From assembly GCA_965232815.1 (NCBI GenBank), contig OZ247427.1, positions 1,922,001 to 1,986,000 on the forward strand: a DNA stretch of 64,000 bases. Reading direction: 5' to 3'. Every line of letters begins with the position of its first letter. Positions within the stretch are counted from its first letter, which is position 1. Positions 40,588 through 49,604 of the stretch are shown here, in pieces. The position numbers and the translations under genes were made by a program. The DNA comes from Bin87 sp026710825 (GTDB lineage Bacteria > Chloroflexota > Dehalococcoidia > Lucifugimonadales > UBA3495). The notes beneath the pieces are model-generated. The model was not told the origin of the DNA. It did no database searches and was given only the letters and a program-made list of their open reading frames with translations.

Positions 40588-41754
40588 TCAGGCATAAAGG
40601 GACGCGGGCACGTTTGCGCCCATGAGGACTTGGCCTGCGTATTCGTAATTGGATGGCAGGCCGGAGATGTGCTGCCCGCTGACGTGAAGGTCGCGGAAGA
40701 AACGCTCGAGTCCGATGGAACGGTGGATCGCGTTGGTTCCGGCAACGTTGAACAGGTTGTCCACGATGTCCACGGAGCGACGGATGGCATGGGTGATGGC
40801 CAGGCGAGCTCGAATTGCGCGGTCGGGCAGGTCGGGGAGTTGTTTCACCTGGGCGTCCCAGAGGGAGCCGATGCCGTCGAGGACGAACGTCCGCGCGGCG
40901 TCGTGCATGGCCTCGCACTCGCCATAGGTGATCTGCACGTACGAACGGTCCCTTAGAAGAGCAGGTGAATTCGTGGTGCCGGACCCGGTGGCAAGGTCGT
41001 GGAAGCAATCGAGCGCCCCACGGGCCATGCCCAGAGCGTTTGCAGCCGCCAGGGTCCAGCTCAGGAGAATCGCGTTCTGCGGCGGATGGTAGAGGGGGCT
41101 TTCGTAATGGGCGACGTCGGCGCGGGTGTAGGTGTGGCGGGTCGGGACGAAGACGTTTGAGTATTCGCAGTCGTTGCTGGCAGTGCCGCGCATGCCGAGA
41201 GTGGCCCAGTTGTCGATGACCGTGCCGGACGCTACGGGTACGACGGCGATGCGGGTGGCCTGCACGCCTTCGTCGTTCAGGTGCGGGTTGCCATCGGGAT
41301 TAAGCAGGCGGCAGTTGAGGAACAACACGGTGGAATGGTCGATGCCGCTGAGGTAGTTCCAGCGCCCGTTGATGATGTAACCTCCGTCGGCGATGGTCGC
41401 GGTGCCCTCTGGTCGGGCAGAGCCAGAGCCGAGCAGATTGGGCGGGTCGCCGAACAATTCGATGGCGGCATTTGGAGTCAGGCGGGAGACGGCGGCGGTT
41501 ATGGCGGTGCCGTTGAAGATGCACCACCCGGCAGAACCATCAGCATGGGATATCGTTTCCACGACACGGAATGCGGTGAGGGGGTCAAGCTCGGGTCCGC
41601 CGAGTTCTGCGGGAGCGTAGAGCGAGAAGAGGCGGTGTTTCGCCATGCGGTCGGCGAGTTCAGGCGGCAGTTGACATTCCTCGTCGATGCGGTCCACATT
41701 GGACAGGATATCGGGGACCAGGCTTTGTGCGACTCTGACCAAATCCTCGGGCAT
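40588..41754 (-). CDS. HpaH/DszC/HsaA-type flavoprotein (acyl-CoA dehydrogenase fold)
   Basis: 388 residues in the acyl-CoA dehydrogenase fold. The early 'ADGSAGWCIFNG'-like segment ('SHADGSAGWCIFNG'), 'PEGTATIADGGYIINGRWNYLSG' and C-terminal 'NLFNVAGTNAIHRSIGLERFFRDLH' match two-component flavin monooxygenases (DszC, HsaA, HpaH) better than true acyl-CoA dehydrogenases, whose base Glu is not visible. The usual role is hydroxylating aromatic or phenolic compounds with reduced flavin from a separate reductase. ATG 41754 with GGAG upstream. No reductase gene is adjacent. Confidence 0.8.
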   Translation of the reverse strand: MPEDLVRVAQSLVPDILSNVDRIDEECQLPPELADRMAKHRLFSLYAPAELGGPELDPLTAFRVVETISHADGSAGWCIFNGTAITAAVSRLTPNAAIELFGDPPNLLGSGSARPEGTATIADGGYIINGRWNYLSGIDHSTVLFLNCRLLNPDGNPHLNDEGVQATRIAVVPVASGTVIDNWATLGMRGTASNDCEYSNVFVPTRHTYTRADVAHYESPLYHPPQNAILLSWTLAAANALGMARGALDCFHDLATGSGTTNSPALLRDRSYVQITYGECEAMHDAARTFVLDGIGSLWDAQVKQLPDLPDRAIRARLAITHAIRRSVDIVDNLFNVAGTNAIHRSIGLERFFRDLHVSGQHISGLPSNYEYAGQVLMGANVPASLYA

Positions 41755-42021
41755 GAATGGGACTCCGGGCGTGGTTTTTGGGCAGTCATTATAGACGGGG
41801 AGCATCACGTCGGGCTGGGGCTGACTCGCACGTCAGTGTGCACGCCCGCGCAACTGCCCGGTTGCAATCGTATTTACGGCGGCGACAGCGTGGTGATGAC
41901 TAGATGGCGGAATGGGCTATCGAATCGGGCCGGCCGTGACGATTTAAGGTTGAGTGATGATGCGCTTAATGGTAGGATGGCGCAGGCGATTTGTTAGCTC
42001 AAGTCGAGGAGGTCTTTTTTG

Positions 42022-43431
42022 ATGGCAGATCAGAACCATGATATCGCATTGATGGCCCACCTGATGCGGCGGGCCGGTTTTGGCGCACAGTACGCTGAAC
42101 TCGAAGAGCGTGCGGCCAAAGGCTATGACGCGACGGTGGAAGAGTTGCTCAACCCCGAGGTCAACCATCACGGGATGGACTTGGACGTTGCGGAACGGTG
42201 TTTCATCGAGTGGAGCCACCAGACCAGGGGTGTGCCGGAATATTTCGCATTCCGCATGATCAACTCAAGGTGCCAGCTTGAGGAGAAGATGGTTCTCTTC
42301 TGGCACGGGATCCTGTGCACCGCGGACAGCAAGGTGCAGAGCTACCCGACGTCGTATGACGAGATCGAGATGTTTCGTCAGTACGGGATGGGAAGTTTCA
42401 GGGACCTGCTATTGGAGATTTCCCGCGACCCTGCAATGATTTTCTTCCTCGACAACTGCCTGAGCCACAAGGGCGCAATCAACGAGAACTATGGGCGCGA
42501 GTTGCTGGAGTTGTTCTCGATGGGTGTGGGCATGGACGGCGAGTTCAACTACACCGAGGACGACGTGAAAGAATGCGCCCGCGCTTTCACCGGGTGGACG
42601 ATTGCGAACAACGTGCCGGGCCAACCTTACGGCCGGTATCGGGCCAAGTTCGTGTTCAACCCTGAAGACCACGACGAAGGTACCAAGACATTCTTGGGCG
42701 AGACCGGCAACTTCAACGGCGAGGACGTCATCGACATCATCGCTAAGCAGCCTGCAACGGCGCGTTTCCTCTCCCGCCACCTGTACAGCTACTTCATTTC
42801 GGACGAGGCGCAGGTGCCATCGTGGATGGAAACCTCGCCGAAGGATCCGGAAACCATCAAGATGCTGGAGGACGAATATTTCCGTTCCGGCTACAACATC
42901 AAGTCCATGCTACGCGTGTTGTTCCACTCCGACGCGTTCAAGAACGCGCAGTTCCAGCGGGTGAAGAGCCCGGTGGAAACTGTGATGGGAACGCTGAGGT
43001 TGGTGGGCGACTGGACGGAGCCAAAGCCCGGGTTCGAGTTCATCTTCGACGAGATGAAGCACATGGGGCAGGAAATATTCAACCCGCCATCGGTTGAAGG
43101 CTGGCACACGGGCCAGGAGTGGATCGACGGTGGCACGCTGGTGCACCGTATCAACTTCACGGCGGACTTCGTGGGCGACCTTAAGCAGCCCGGTGTGCGA
43201 GAAATCGTGAACCGGCTGGGAGAAATCGGCCCGGTGATTTCGCCGGAGCAGATGGTGGAGTCGACATGTCAACTGCTCGGCCACTATGAGCTGGCGGACG
43301 AGACACGTCAGATGCTGGCCGCCGGCGTTGCCAAAGGCGGCACCATTCACACCGACACCGAAGAATTCGGCACCCGGGTGAGCGAACTGCTGCAAATGAT
43401 TGTGGCGACCAAAGAGTACATTTACGCCTAG
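42022..43431 (+). CDS. DUF1800 family protein
   Basis: 469 residues. 'LMAHLMRRAGFGAQYAEL' is the N-terminal DUF1800 hallmark, followed by 'PEYFAFRMINSRCQLEEKMVLFWHG', 'YDEIEMFRQYGMGSFRDLLLEI', 'NYGRELLELFSMG' and 'AFTGWTI'. DUF1800 proteins of unknown function nearly always pair with DUF1501 proteins, as here (71 bp downstream). Many members are exported via Tat, but no signal peptide is seen, suggesting a cytoplasmic version. ATG 42022 chosen because GAGGAGG lies 8 bases upstream; a preceding TTG is possible. Confidence 0.88.
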   Translation: MADQNHDIALMAHLMRRAGFGAQYAELEERAAKGYDATVEELLNPEVNHHGMDLDVAERCFIEWSHQTRGVPEYFAFRMINSRCQLEEKMVLFWHGILCTADSKVQSYPTSYDEIEMFRQYGMGSFRDLLLEISRDPAMIFFLDNCLSHKGAINENYGRELLELFSMGVGMDGEFNYTEDDVKECARAFTGWTIANNVPGQPYGRYRAKFVFNPEDHDEGTKTFLGETGNFNGEDVIDIIAKQPATARFLSRHLYSYFISDEAQVPSWMETSPKDPETIKMLEDEYFRSGYNIKSMLRVLFHSDAFKNAQFQRVKSPVETVMGTLRLVGDWTEPKPGFEFIFDEMKHMGQEIFNPPSVEGWHTGQEWIDGGTLVHRINFTADFVGDLKQPGVREIVNRLGEIGPVISPEQMVESTCQLLGHYELADETRQMLAAGVAKGGTIHTDTEEFGTRVSELLQMIVATKEYIYA

Positions 43432-43501
43432 CCCGTTTCATCACCGGCTGGCGCTATAGATTAAGAGGAAGAGCAAGCAATCCCGACGGGAGGAATAAAT
43501 C

Positions 43502-44638
43502 GTGACCGCTACGAAGAAAGACCCGGTGTTGGTGGTACTTCAAATGTCCGGTGCGTTCGACGCGCTGAACACCATCATTCCCTACAGCGACCCGCTGTAC
43601 AAAGACTACCGGCCGCACCTGAAGGTGGAGCCGGAGGAAGTGCTGGCGATTGACGGCAATGTCGGGTTCCACCCGGCGATGGCGCCCATCAAGGACCTGT
43701 ATGATGAGGGCAAGGTCGCCGTGATCCAGGGCATCGGGTATCCGAACCCCATCCGGTCGCACTTCCGCTCCATGGACATCTGGCACACCGCCGAGCCGAC
43801 CAAGATGGCGACGGAAGGCTGGTTGGGCCGGGCGATCCAGGATTTGGACCCCAACAAGGGAAACGTGCTGACGGCGGTAAACTTCGGTCGCGGACTCCCG
43901 CGGGCGCTGGCCGCCCCGGGCGTGTCCGTCGCGTCAGTGGGCAGCTTGGAAACCTACGGCGTACTGACCGGGATTGACGGTGAAGACCAGCGCGCAGACG
44001 CCTTGGACATCTTCTCCCGCATGTACTCGCCTATGGTGGGCAACGGGCCGATCAACGACTACCTGTCGCAGACGGGCCTGGACGCGCTGAAGGGCGCCGA
44101 CATCCTGCGGACGGCGCCGGAGATCTACTCTTCCAGCGTCGAGTACGGCGGCGACATGTTCTCGCAGTGGGTGAAGAACGTGGCCCAGGTGCACACGGCC
44201 GGATTTGGCACGCGCGTCTTGTACACCGGTTTGAATCCGGGTGCGTTTGATACACACGCCAACCAGCCCACCTCCTTCGCCAAGCTGTGGGGTGAGGTTT
44301 CCCGCGCGGTCAACGACCTGTACCAGGACCTGAAAGAACACGACGCCAACCAGGAAGTTGTGATGGTGCTGTTCACTGAGTTCGGCCGCCGCGTGCAGGA
44401 GAACGGTTCCGGAACCGACCATGGTTCGGGTAGCGTGGCTTTCGTGATGGGCGATGCCGTCAAGGGTGGCCTGTACGGTGATTACCCGTCACTCGAGCCG
44501 GACAAGCTGGACGAGGGCGACCTGCGGTGGAACAACGACTTCCGCAGCACCTACGCCACCATCCTGGACAAGTGGCTCGAGTTGGACGACAAGGCGATCT
44601 TGCAGGGCGAGTTCGAACAGTTCGACTTCATCAAGTAA
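43502..44638 (+). CDS. DUF1501 family protein
   Basis: 378 residues. 'VLVVLQMSGAFDALNTIIPYSD' and 'NVGFHPAMAPIKDLYDEGKVA', then 'VIQGIGYPNPIRSHFRSMDIWHTAE' and 'VMVLFTEFGRRVQENGSGTDHGSGS' correspond to the DUF1501 pattern, which is related to sulfatase/phosphatase-like folds; 'GTDHG' is the conserved metal-like block. Tat signal is absent, unlike most family members. GTG start with GGAGGA seven bases upstream. Second gene of the DUF1800-DUF1501-NHL operon; co-occurrence suggests a shared complex. Confidence 0.88.
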   Translation: MTATKKDPVLVVLQMSGAFDALNTIIPYSDPLYKDYRPHLKVEPEEVLAIDGNVGFHPAMAPIKDLYDEGKVAVIQGIGYPNPIRSHFRSMDIWHTAEPTKMATEGWLGRAIQDLDPNKGNVLTAVNFGRGLPRALAAPGVSVASVGSLETYGVLTGIDGEDQRADALDIFSRMYSPMVGNGPINDYLSQTGLDALKGADILRTAPEIYSSSVEYGGDMFSQWVKNVAQVHTAGFGTRVLYTGLNPGAFDTHANQPTSFAKLWGEVSRAVNDLYQDLKEHDANQEVVMVLFTEFGRRVQENGSGTDHGSGSVAFVMGDAVKGGLYGDYPSLEPDKLDEGDLRWNNDFRSTYATILDKWLELDDKAILQGEFEQFDFIK

Positions 44639-44685
44639 ACGGCCGCTACCGGCCCCGTCGTACTGACACTGGCGCAATTCAGATA

Positions 44686-44708
44686 GGGGCAGGTTCCACG
44701 CCTGCCCC
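44686..44708. repeat. Family A-like inverted repeat
   Basis: GGGGCAGG (44686-44693) and CCTGCCCC (44701-44708) with a 7-nt loop, between the DUF1501 and NHL genes; TTTT occurs about 7 bp downstream. It may act as a weak attenuator. Confidence 0.65.
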
Positions 44709-44768
44709 GCATATTTTCAACAGCGGTCAGTGTCGGCACAGCAACATCTACGCAAAAAGGTGAATACA

Positions 44769-45812
44769 ATGGTTACTGCGACTGAGATTGCGCCGGTAAC
44801 GTTCCAGTACAGCCACGTCATCGGGCGCCAGGAAGTGCGAAGCGGCAACGGGTTCTTCAACCCCGTGGCGATCACGCGCGACGACAATGGACTGCTCTAC
44901 GTTCTGAGCCGAGGAACCGAAACGCCGGCGTTCTTCCCGTGCAAACGGGTTACGGTGTTCAACCCGGACGAAGAGGAAGTCCTTGCGGAGTTCGGTCAGA
45001 AGATTCCGCCCGAAGACGCTGATGAGACCACTCCCAATGGATCGTTCATGTGGCCCACGTCGGTGGCGCTGGACAGCCATGGCTACGCTTACGTGGCGGA
45101 TGAATGGTTGAACCGGATTTCGATCTATGACCAGGAGCGAGGCAACTGGATCGGAATGTGGGGGATTCCCGGCGATGCTCCGGGTGAAATCGACCGACCG
45201 GCGGGCTTGGCGTTCGACAAGAACGACAACCTGTACATGGTCGAAAGCCGGAACCACCGAGTCTCGGTGTTCACGAAGGACGGCAAATACCAGTTCGGCT
45301 GGGGTGGCAAGGGCGACGGTGACGGACAGTTCAACCTGCCTTGGGGCATTGAGATCGACCACAACGGCGACGTGTATGTCGCGGACTGGCGCAACGACCG
45401 GATCCAGAAGTTCGCTCCCGACGGAACCTTCCTGATGAAGTTCGGCGAATCGGGCGATGGCGAAGGCCAGTTCAACCGCCCAACGGGCGTGGCGGTGGAC
45501 AAGGACGGCCACATCTTCGTGACCGACTACAAGAACGACCGCGTCCAGGTGTTCCGCGAAGACGGCAGCTATGTGACCACGATGCGTGGTCAGGCCGGCC
45601 TGTCCAAGTGGGGTGCCGAGCGTGTGTACCTGGACCCAACGATCGTGCAGGCCCGGAACCGCGCCCTGAACCTTCAGGAGCGTGAAGGGGCTTTCCAGGG
45701 TCCCATCGCCGTGGAAGTTGACGACGACGGCCGGGTGTTCGTGCTGGAAACAGCCCGCCACCGGGTGCAGGTGTTCAGCAAGCAGACCGCGATGTTTGCC
45801 GGCGAACTCTGA
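44769..45812 (+). CDS. NHL-repeat beta-propeller protein
   Basis: 347 residues built of NHL repeats forming a six-bladed propeller: 'PTSVALDSHGYAYVADEW', 'PAGLAFDKNDNLYMVESRNHR', 'PWGIEIDHNGDVYVADWRNDR', 'PTGVAVDKDGHIFVTDYKNDR' and 'PIAVEVDDDGRVFVLETARHR'. No signal peptide or membrane segment. Such propellers bind proteins or nucleic acid, and some are enzymes (peptidyl-hydroxyglycine lyase-like); no catalytic set is recognised. AAGGTG precedes ATG 44769. Third gene of the DUF1800-DUF1501 set, followed by a strong terminator. Confidence 0.85.
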   Translation: MVTATEIAPVTFQYSHVIGRQEVRSGNGFFNPVAITRDDNGLLYVLSRGTETPAFFPCKRVTVFNPDEEEVLAEFGQKIPPEDADETTPNGSFMWPTSVALDSHGYAYVADEWLNRISIYDQERGNWIGMWGIPGDAPGEIDRPAGLAFDKNDNLYMVESRNHRVSVFTKDGKYQFGWGGKGDGDGQFNLPWGIEIDHNGDVYVADWRNDRIQKFAPDGTFLMKFGESGDGEGQFNRPTGVAVDKDGHIFVTDYKNDRVQVFREDGSYVTTMRGQAGLSKWGAERVYLDPTIVQARNRALNLQEREGAFQGPIAVEVDDDGRVFVLETARHRVQVFSKQTAMFAGEL

Positions 45813-45837
45813 TCTCACAGTTGAATCAACTACGGCA

Positions 45838-45868
45838 AGGCCGCGGCTCCAGTCGCGGCCTGTTTTTT
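45838..45868 (+). terminator. Rho-independent terminator
   Basis: AGGCCGCG (45838-45845) pairs with CGCGGCCT (45854-45861), 8-nt loop, then GTTTTTT. It ends the DUF1800-DUF1501-NHL operon 26 bp after the NHL stop. Confidence 0.9.
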
Positions 45869-46019
45869 GGCCCGGCGTTCTTGGTGAGACCTCGAAACCC
45901 AGCCACGCTCTTGGCCGTCTGTAATGTGCATCATGGTCACAGCCGTGCCGCGTTAATCCCTGAAAGCATAGTGAACGTATCGGTCTCGTAAGATTTGTTC
46001 ATGGCATGGGGGAAGGTGT

Positions 46020-46937
46020 TTGAACAAGCGTAATTCCCGCGAAGCAGGGTTACGCCGGTCGGTCTCGGTTGCGCTCTTAATCGTTGCGGCAGTGGGTGTC
46101 TTGTGGAGCCTGGAATCTCCCGTAGCGGCGCAGGAGGGAACGCCGGCGCCCCAACCGGAGATCGATGGATGTCTGGTTGCCGTGGGCGCGGAAAATCCGG
46201 CGGTGCGTGTCGGCGAATCCATGCACCTGTGGATTTGGGGCGCCGGCGTGGAGCCGGACAGTTGGAATTTGAAGGTCGATGGACACGGTTCGCTAATTCT
46301 GCAAGGCGCGCGAGAAATAGATCCCCGGGCGCAGTTCGTGGAGTGGACCGTTGCCGGTGAAAAGGCCGGTGCAATTACCATCTCGGTCGACATGGTCTGC
46401 GAGAAACCAGGCCACGGCGCCGATTCATTGACTCTGATGGTCCTGCCTGCCGCGCCGGATTCGATATCCAGTCCTGCCTCACACCCTGCAATCGGGGATT
46501 GCACGACTCATTTGAGCATCAGCGATCAGGCGGTGTTGGTGGGCGACGAGGTGCACGCGTGGTTTGTTGGTGTAGAAACCGAAGAACGGAGTTGGACCCT
46601 TGCCATGGAGGGGGACGGGTCGGCCCAGGTGATTGAAACCCGTGAACTCGATCCGGAATACGTTGAGTGGAAATTGGAGGCAATGTCAGCAGGGATCATC
46701 CGCTTGATGGCCGCCATGGATTGCCGGAAAGGGGGTGTCGGGGTCAGCAGTCGCGAAATCGTGGTCGCGGACCCTGGCGAGAAATCCGACCCCGCCCCAG
46801 TTCAACAGGAGGGCAGCGGTTCAGCCGACCATGGTGGTGGCGCTTGGGGAACTGCTGCAATCGTCCAGGTCGGCTTGATGGCAGGGTTGCTCGCTGTCTT
46901 GGCGGTCCTGGTTTACGTGTTGATACGGCGACGGTAG
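46020..46937 (+). CDS. Secreted membrane-anchored protein with two similar domains
   Basis: 305 residues. N-terminal signal 'RRSVSVALLIVAAVGVLWSL...AAQ', two homologous domains (about 45-140 and 160-260) each starting near 'IDGC/IGDC' and sharing 'GESMHLWIWG...EPDSWNLKVDGHGS' versus 'GDEVHAWFVG...EERSWTLAMEGDGS', ending with Cys ('VDMVCEKPG', 'AAMDCRKGG'), so one disulfide per domain is likely. A Gly/Ser linker and C-terminal helix 'VGLMAGLLAVLAVLVYVLI' with RRR tail anchor it outward. TTG start with GGAAGG close by. No family recognised. Confidence 0.68.
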   Translation: MNKRNSREAGLRRSVSVALLIVAAVGVLWSLESPVAAQEGTPAPQPEIDGCLVAVGAENPAVRVGESMHLWIWGAGVEPDSWNLKVDGHGSLILQGAREIDPRAQFVEWTVAGEKAGAITISVDMVCEKPGHGADSLTLMVLPAAPDSISSPASHPAIGDCTTHLSISDQAVLVGDEVHAWFVGVETEERSWTLAMEGDGSAQVIETRELDPEYVEWKLEAMSAGIIRLMAAMDCRKGGVGVSSREIVVADPGEKSDPAPVQQEGSGSADHGGGAWGTAAIVQVGLMAGLLAVLAVLVYVLIRRR

Positions 46938-47004
46938 CGAGCTGACGAACCACCATGGGAACTGTGGCCCCATGCCTACCGGCCAAGGACTTCTCGACAC
47001 GTGA

Positions 47005-47736
47005 TCAGGCGCTGCCGAGGAAGACTTGGGTGAGGATGTCGGTGTCGCGGATGGACTGCGGCGTCCCGTTGTGCACGACTGTCCCCTTATCCAGGACGTA
47101 CGCGCGATCCACGATATCGAGGACTCCCTTGATGTTGTGCTCGACCACCATGATGGTAGTGTTGAGGCGTTCGCTGATTTCAGCCACCTTCGAGAATACT
47201 TCGCGCACGATGATGGGAGCGAGACCGAGAGTCGGCTCATCCAGCAGCAGCAGTTCTGGCGACGCCATCAAGCCGCGACCCAGAGCAAGCATCTGCTGCT
47301 GGCCGCCTGACATCTGGCTGGCGTAATCCCGCCGTTTTTCGTACAGGACGGGGAACAATTCCATGACCGAGTCCAGGCGCCGGGATTTCTCGGCCCGGTC
47401 GTTCAGATAGATGCAACCCATCTCCAGGTTTTCGGCGATGGTCAGATGGGTGAAAACCCGCCGACCCTGAGGCACGAAGGCGATTCCCTCCTTGACGATC
47501 TCGTGGGTTTCGGCGGCCAATTGCTGCTCGCGCCAGTAGACGGTGCCGGACACCACGGGGGCGAGGCCCATGACGGCTTTGAGGACGGTGGACTTGCCTG
47601 CGCCGTTGGGTCCCATGACGGCGACGATCTCGCCGGCGTGGATTTGCATGGAGATATCGTCGAGGGCGCGGACTGCGCCGTACTCGACCGATATGCCGGT
47701 GAGTTCGAGCAGGGGCGGGTTGCCGTTGGCTTCCAT
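47005..47736 (-). CDS. livF: Branched-chain amino acid ABC transporter ATP-binding protein LivF
   Basis: 243-residue ABC ATPase: Walker A 'GPNGAGKST' (about 37-45), Q-loop 'GIAFVPQGRRVFTHLT', signature 'SQMSGGQQQMLALGRGLM', Walker B 'LLLLDEPTLGLAP' and H-loop 'MVVEHN'. The 'EGIAFVPQGRRVFTHLTIAENL' pattern identifies LivF rather than LivG. Pairs with LivG to power the LivHM permease. ATG 47736 is chosen because the longer reading passes through a Family B repeat. Last gene of the leftward transporter cluster. Confidence 0.93.
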   Translation of the reverse strand: MEANGNPPLLELTGISVEYGAVRALDDISMQIHAGEIVAVMGPNGAGKSTVLKAVMGLAPVVSGTVYWREQQLAAETHEIVKEGIAFVPQGRRVFTHLTIAENLEMGCIYLNDRAEKSRRLDSVMELFPVLYEKRRDYASQMSGGQQQMLALGRGLMASPELLLLDEPTLGLAPIIVREVFSKVAEISERLNTTIMVVEHNIKGVLDIVDRAYVLDKGTVVHNGTPQSIRDTDILTQVFLGSA

Positions 47737-47748
47737 AGAATTGGTCCC

Positions 47749-47777
47749 AGTGTGGTTAGACAGGCTCACCATGAGCG
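47749..47777. repeat. Decayed Family B repeat between livG and livF
   Basis: Bases 47759-47777 match the left arm and loop on the minus strand (CGCTCATGGTGAGCCTGTC); the opposing arm has diverged (reads TAACCACAC). Confidence 0.6.
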
Positions 47778-47789
47778 CACGAACGCTGG

Positions 47790-48548
47790 TTACGCGCCCA
47801 GGTAGGCCTCGATGACCTCCTCGCTGTTGAGGACGGGTTCGACGTCGCCTGCGGCGAGGAGAGCGCCGCTGTCGAGCACAATGATTCGGTCGGAGAGTTC
47901 GCGGACGATGTCCATGTTGTGGGAGACGAACACGATGGTGCTGCCGTCCTCGCGCATCTGCTTCATGATGTCCTTGACGCGCTCGAGCATCTGGGGGAAG
48001 AGGCCGGCGAACGGTTCGTCCAGGAGGTAGGTCTGGACGTTCATGGCCAGGGCGCGGCCGATCTCAAGGAGTTTGCGCTGGCCGTAGGACAACTCCTGGG
48101 CGAGGGAATCACGCTTTTCCCACATGCCCACCTGTTCCAGGATCGATTGCGCCTTTTGCCGGGTGGACGGTCTGGTTCGCTCGAACAGCGAGGGGAACAA
48201 ACGGCGCTCGGTGAGGACGACCATGATGTTGTCCCAAACGGTGATCTGGTCGAAGAGTCGCACCTCCTGGAAAGTGCGGGTGAGCCCATGGTCGGGGGTC
48301 TCGTAGGCTTTGACGACCCGTAGGCCCTCGCCGTCGATGATTACCATGCCACCGTCCAGAGGGAGGACGCCGCTGAGCAGGTTGACCAGGGTGGACTTGC
48401 CGGAGCCGTTGGGTCCGACGATGCTGGTGGTGCCTTGGCGCGGGATGGACAGGCTCAACTCGTCGACGGCGCGGACGGCGCCGAAGTGCTTGGAGATAGC
48501 CTCGGTCTCGAGGGCGTAGTCGGTATGGTCGGATTGGGTTGATGTCAT
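47790..48548 (-). CDS. livG: Branched-chain amino acid ABC transporter ATP-binding protein LivG
   Basis: 252-residue ATPase with Walker A 'GPNGSGKSTL', 'GLTRTFQEVRLFDQITVWDNIMVVL' (LivG-type Q-loop region), signature 'LSYGQRKLLEIGRALA', Walker B 'YLLDEPFAGLFPQ' and switch 'TIVFVSHNMDIV'. The longer reading upstream lies in another gene and is discarded; ATG 48548 follows GGAGGT. Its start overlaps the livM stop by 4 bases (ATGA). Confidence 0.93.
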   Translation of the reverse strand: MTSTQSDHTDYALETEAISKHFGAVRAVDELSLSIPRQGTTSIVGPNGSGKSTLVNLLSGVLPLDGGMVIIDGEGLRVVKAYETPDHGLTRTFQEVRLFDQITVWDNIMVVLTERRLFPSLFERTRPSTRQKAQSILEQVGMWEKRDSLAQELSYGQRKLLEIGRALAMNVQTYLLDEPFAGLFPQMLERVKDIMKQMREDGSTIVFVSHNMDIVRELSDRIIVLDSGALLAAGDVEPVLNSEEVIEAYLGA

Positions 48549-49600
48549 AGACGATACCTCCCAACGAGGCCCTGGGGGCGGAACAGCATGAGCAGCACCA
48601 GCATGATTCCCAGGGCGGCCTGGCGCGCCTGTCCGATGTATTCGGCAGGAAGATACGGGATGAAGCGCATGCCCTCTTCCAGGAGGACGAAGGCCATCGC
48701 CCCGAGTAGAGAGCCCCAGATGGTGGCCAAACCGCCGAGGATGACGATGGATACCATGAGGACGGATTCGAGGAGTATGAAAGAGTTGGGATCGATGAAG
48801 GTGGTCCAACTGGCGAACAGGCCGCCGGCGATGCCAGCCATCATCGCTGATATCACCCACACTGCGAGCTTGTAGTGGGTCGCCCGGTAGCCGAACACCT
48901 CAATGGCCTGCTCGTCCTCGCGGATCGCGGTGAGCACGCGCCCGAATGATGATGACACGATGAACCAAGACACCAGCATCACCAGGGCGAGGAACACTAA
49001 GCAAAGCAGCAGAAATTCCAGCTCGCCGTCGAAAATCCAACCGCCGATCTGGGGTCGGGCGATCTCGTGGATGCCGAAGGCGCCGCGAGTAACCGGGCGC
49101 AGGTTCAGGAAAACGTTGAAGGAGATGATGGCGAAACCGAACGATGCCAGGACGAATATGTCGTCGCGAAAACGGTTGAACACCACGCCCACCAGGATGG
49201 CGGCCAGGCCAGCGAGGACCGCGCATATCGGGAGGACGGCGAAGAAAGGCCAGCCGAAGGTGGGGATGGCCTCGGTGCGGAGTTGCTCGTAGGCCGGATT
49301 TGAGGTTAGGACGGCCATGGTGTAGGCGCCGATGCCGAAGAACCCGACGTGTCCGACGGAGAGCAGGCCGGTGAATCCGACGATGAGATTCAGGCTGACG
49401 GACAGGATCGCCCAGATTGCGAAGACGGTACCGATAATGATGGCGAAACCGACGCCCTGCCAGAACATGAAGGCGATGGCCCAACCGATGATGAACAGGC
49501 TGGCCCAAAGCTCAATGTTGCTGCGGGCATGACGGGCCAGTTGCGCGGGGTCGCGGACCAACCCGGTCAACTCGCGTATGCGCTGAGCACCGAACGGCAC
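48545..49600 (-). CDS. livM: Branched-chain amino acid ABC permease LivM
   Basis: 351-residue inner-membrane permease with about 9 hydrophobic helices, starting 'FMFWQGVGFAIIIGTVFAIWAILSVSLNLIVG' (split here for brevity), then 'GFTGLLSVGHVGFFGIGAY', and the EAA-like loop 'ALRE'-type 'AIREDEQAIEVFGYRATHYK'. The C-terminal 'MLFRPQGLVGR' is typical of LivM. GTG at 49600 is used with GGAGGTG five bases upstream. Four bases separate it from livH. Confidence 0.9.
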   Translation of the reverse strand: MPFGAQRIRELTGLVRDPAQLARHARSNIELWASLFIIGWAIAFMFWQGVGFAIIIGTVFAIWAILSVSLNLIVGFTGLLSVGHVGFFGIGAYTMAVLTSNPAYEQLRTEAIPTFGWPFFAVLPICAVLAGLAAILVGVVFNRFRDDIFVLASFGFAIISFNVFLNLRPVTRGAFGIHEIARPQIGGWIFDGELEFLLLCLVFLALVMLVSWFIVSSSFGRVLTAIREDEQAIEVFGYRATHYKLAVWVISAMMAGIAGGLFASWTTFIDPNSFILLESVLMVSIVILGGLATIWGSLLGAMAFVLLEEGMRFIPYLPAEYIGQARQAALGIMLVLLMLFRPQGLVGRYRL

Positions 49601-49604
49601 GGCA

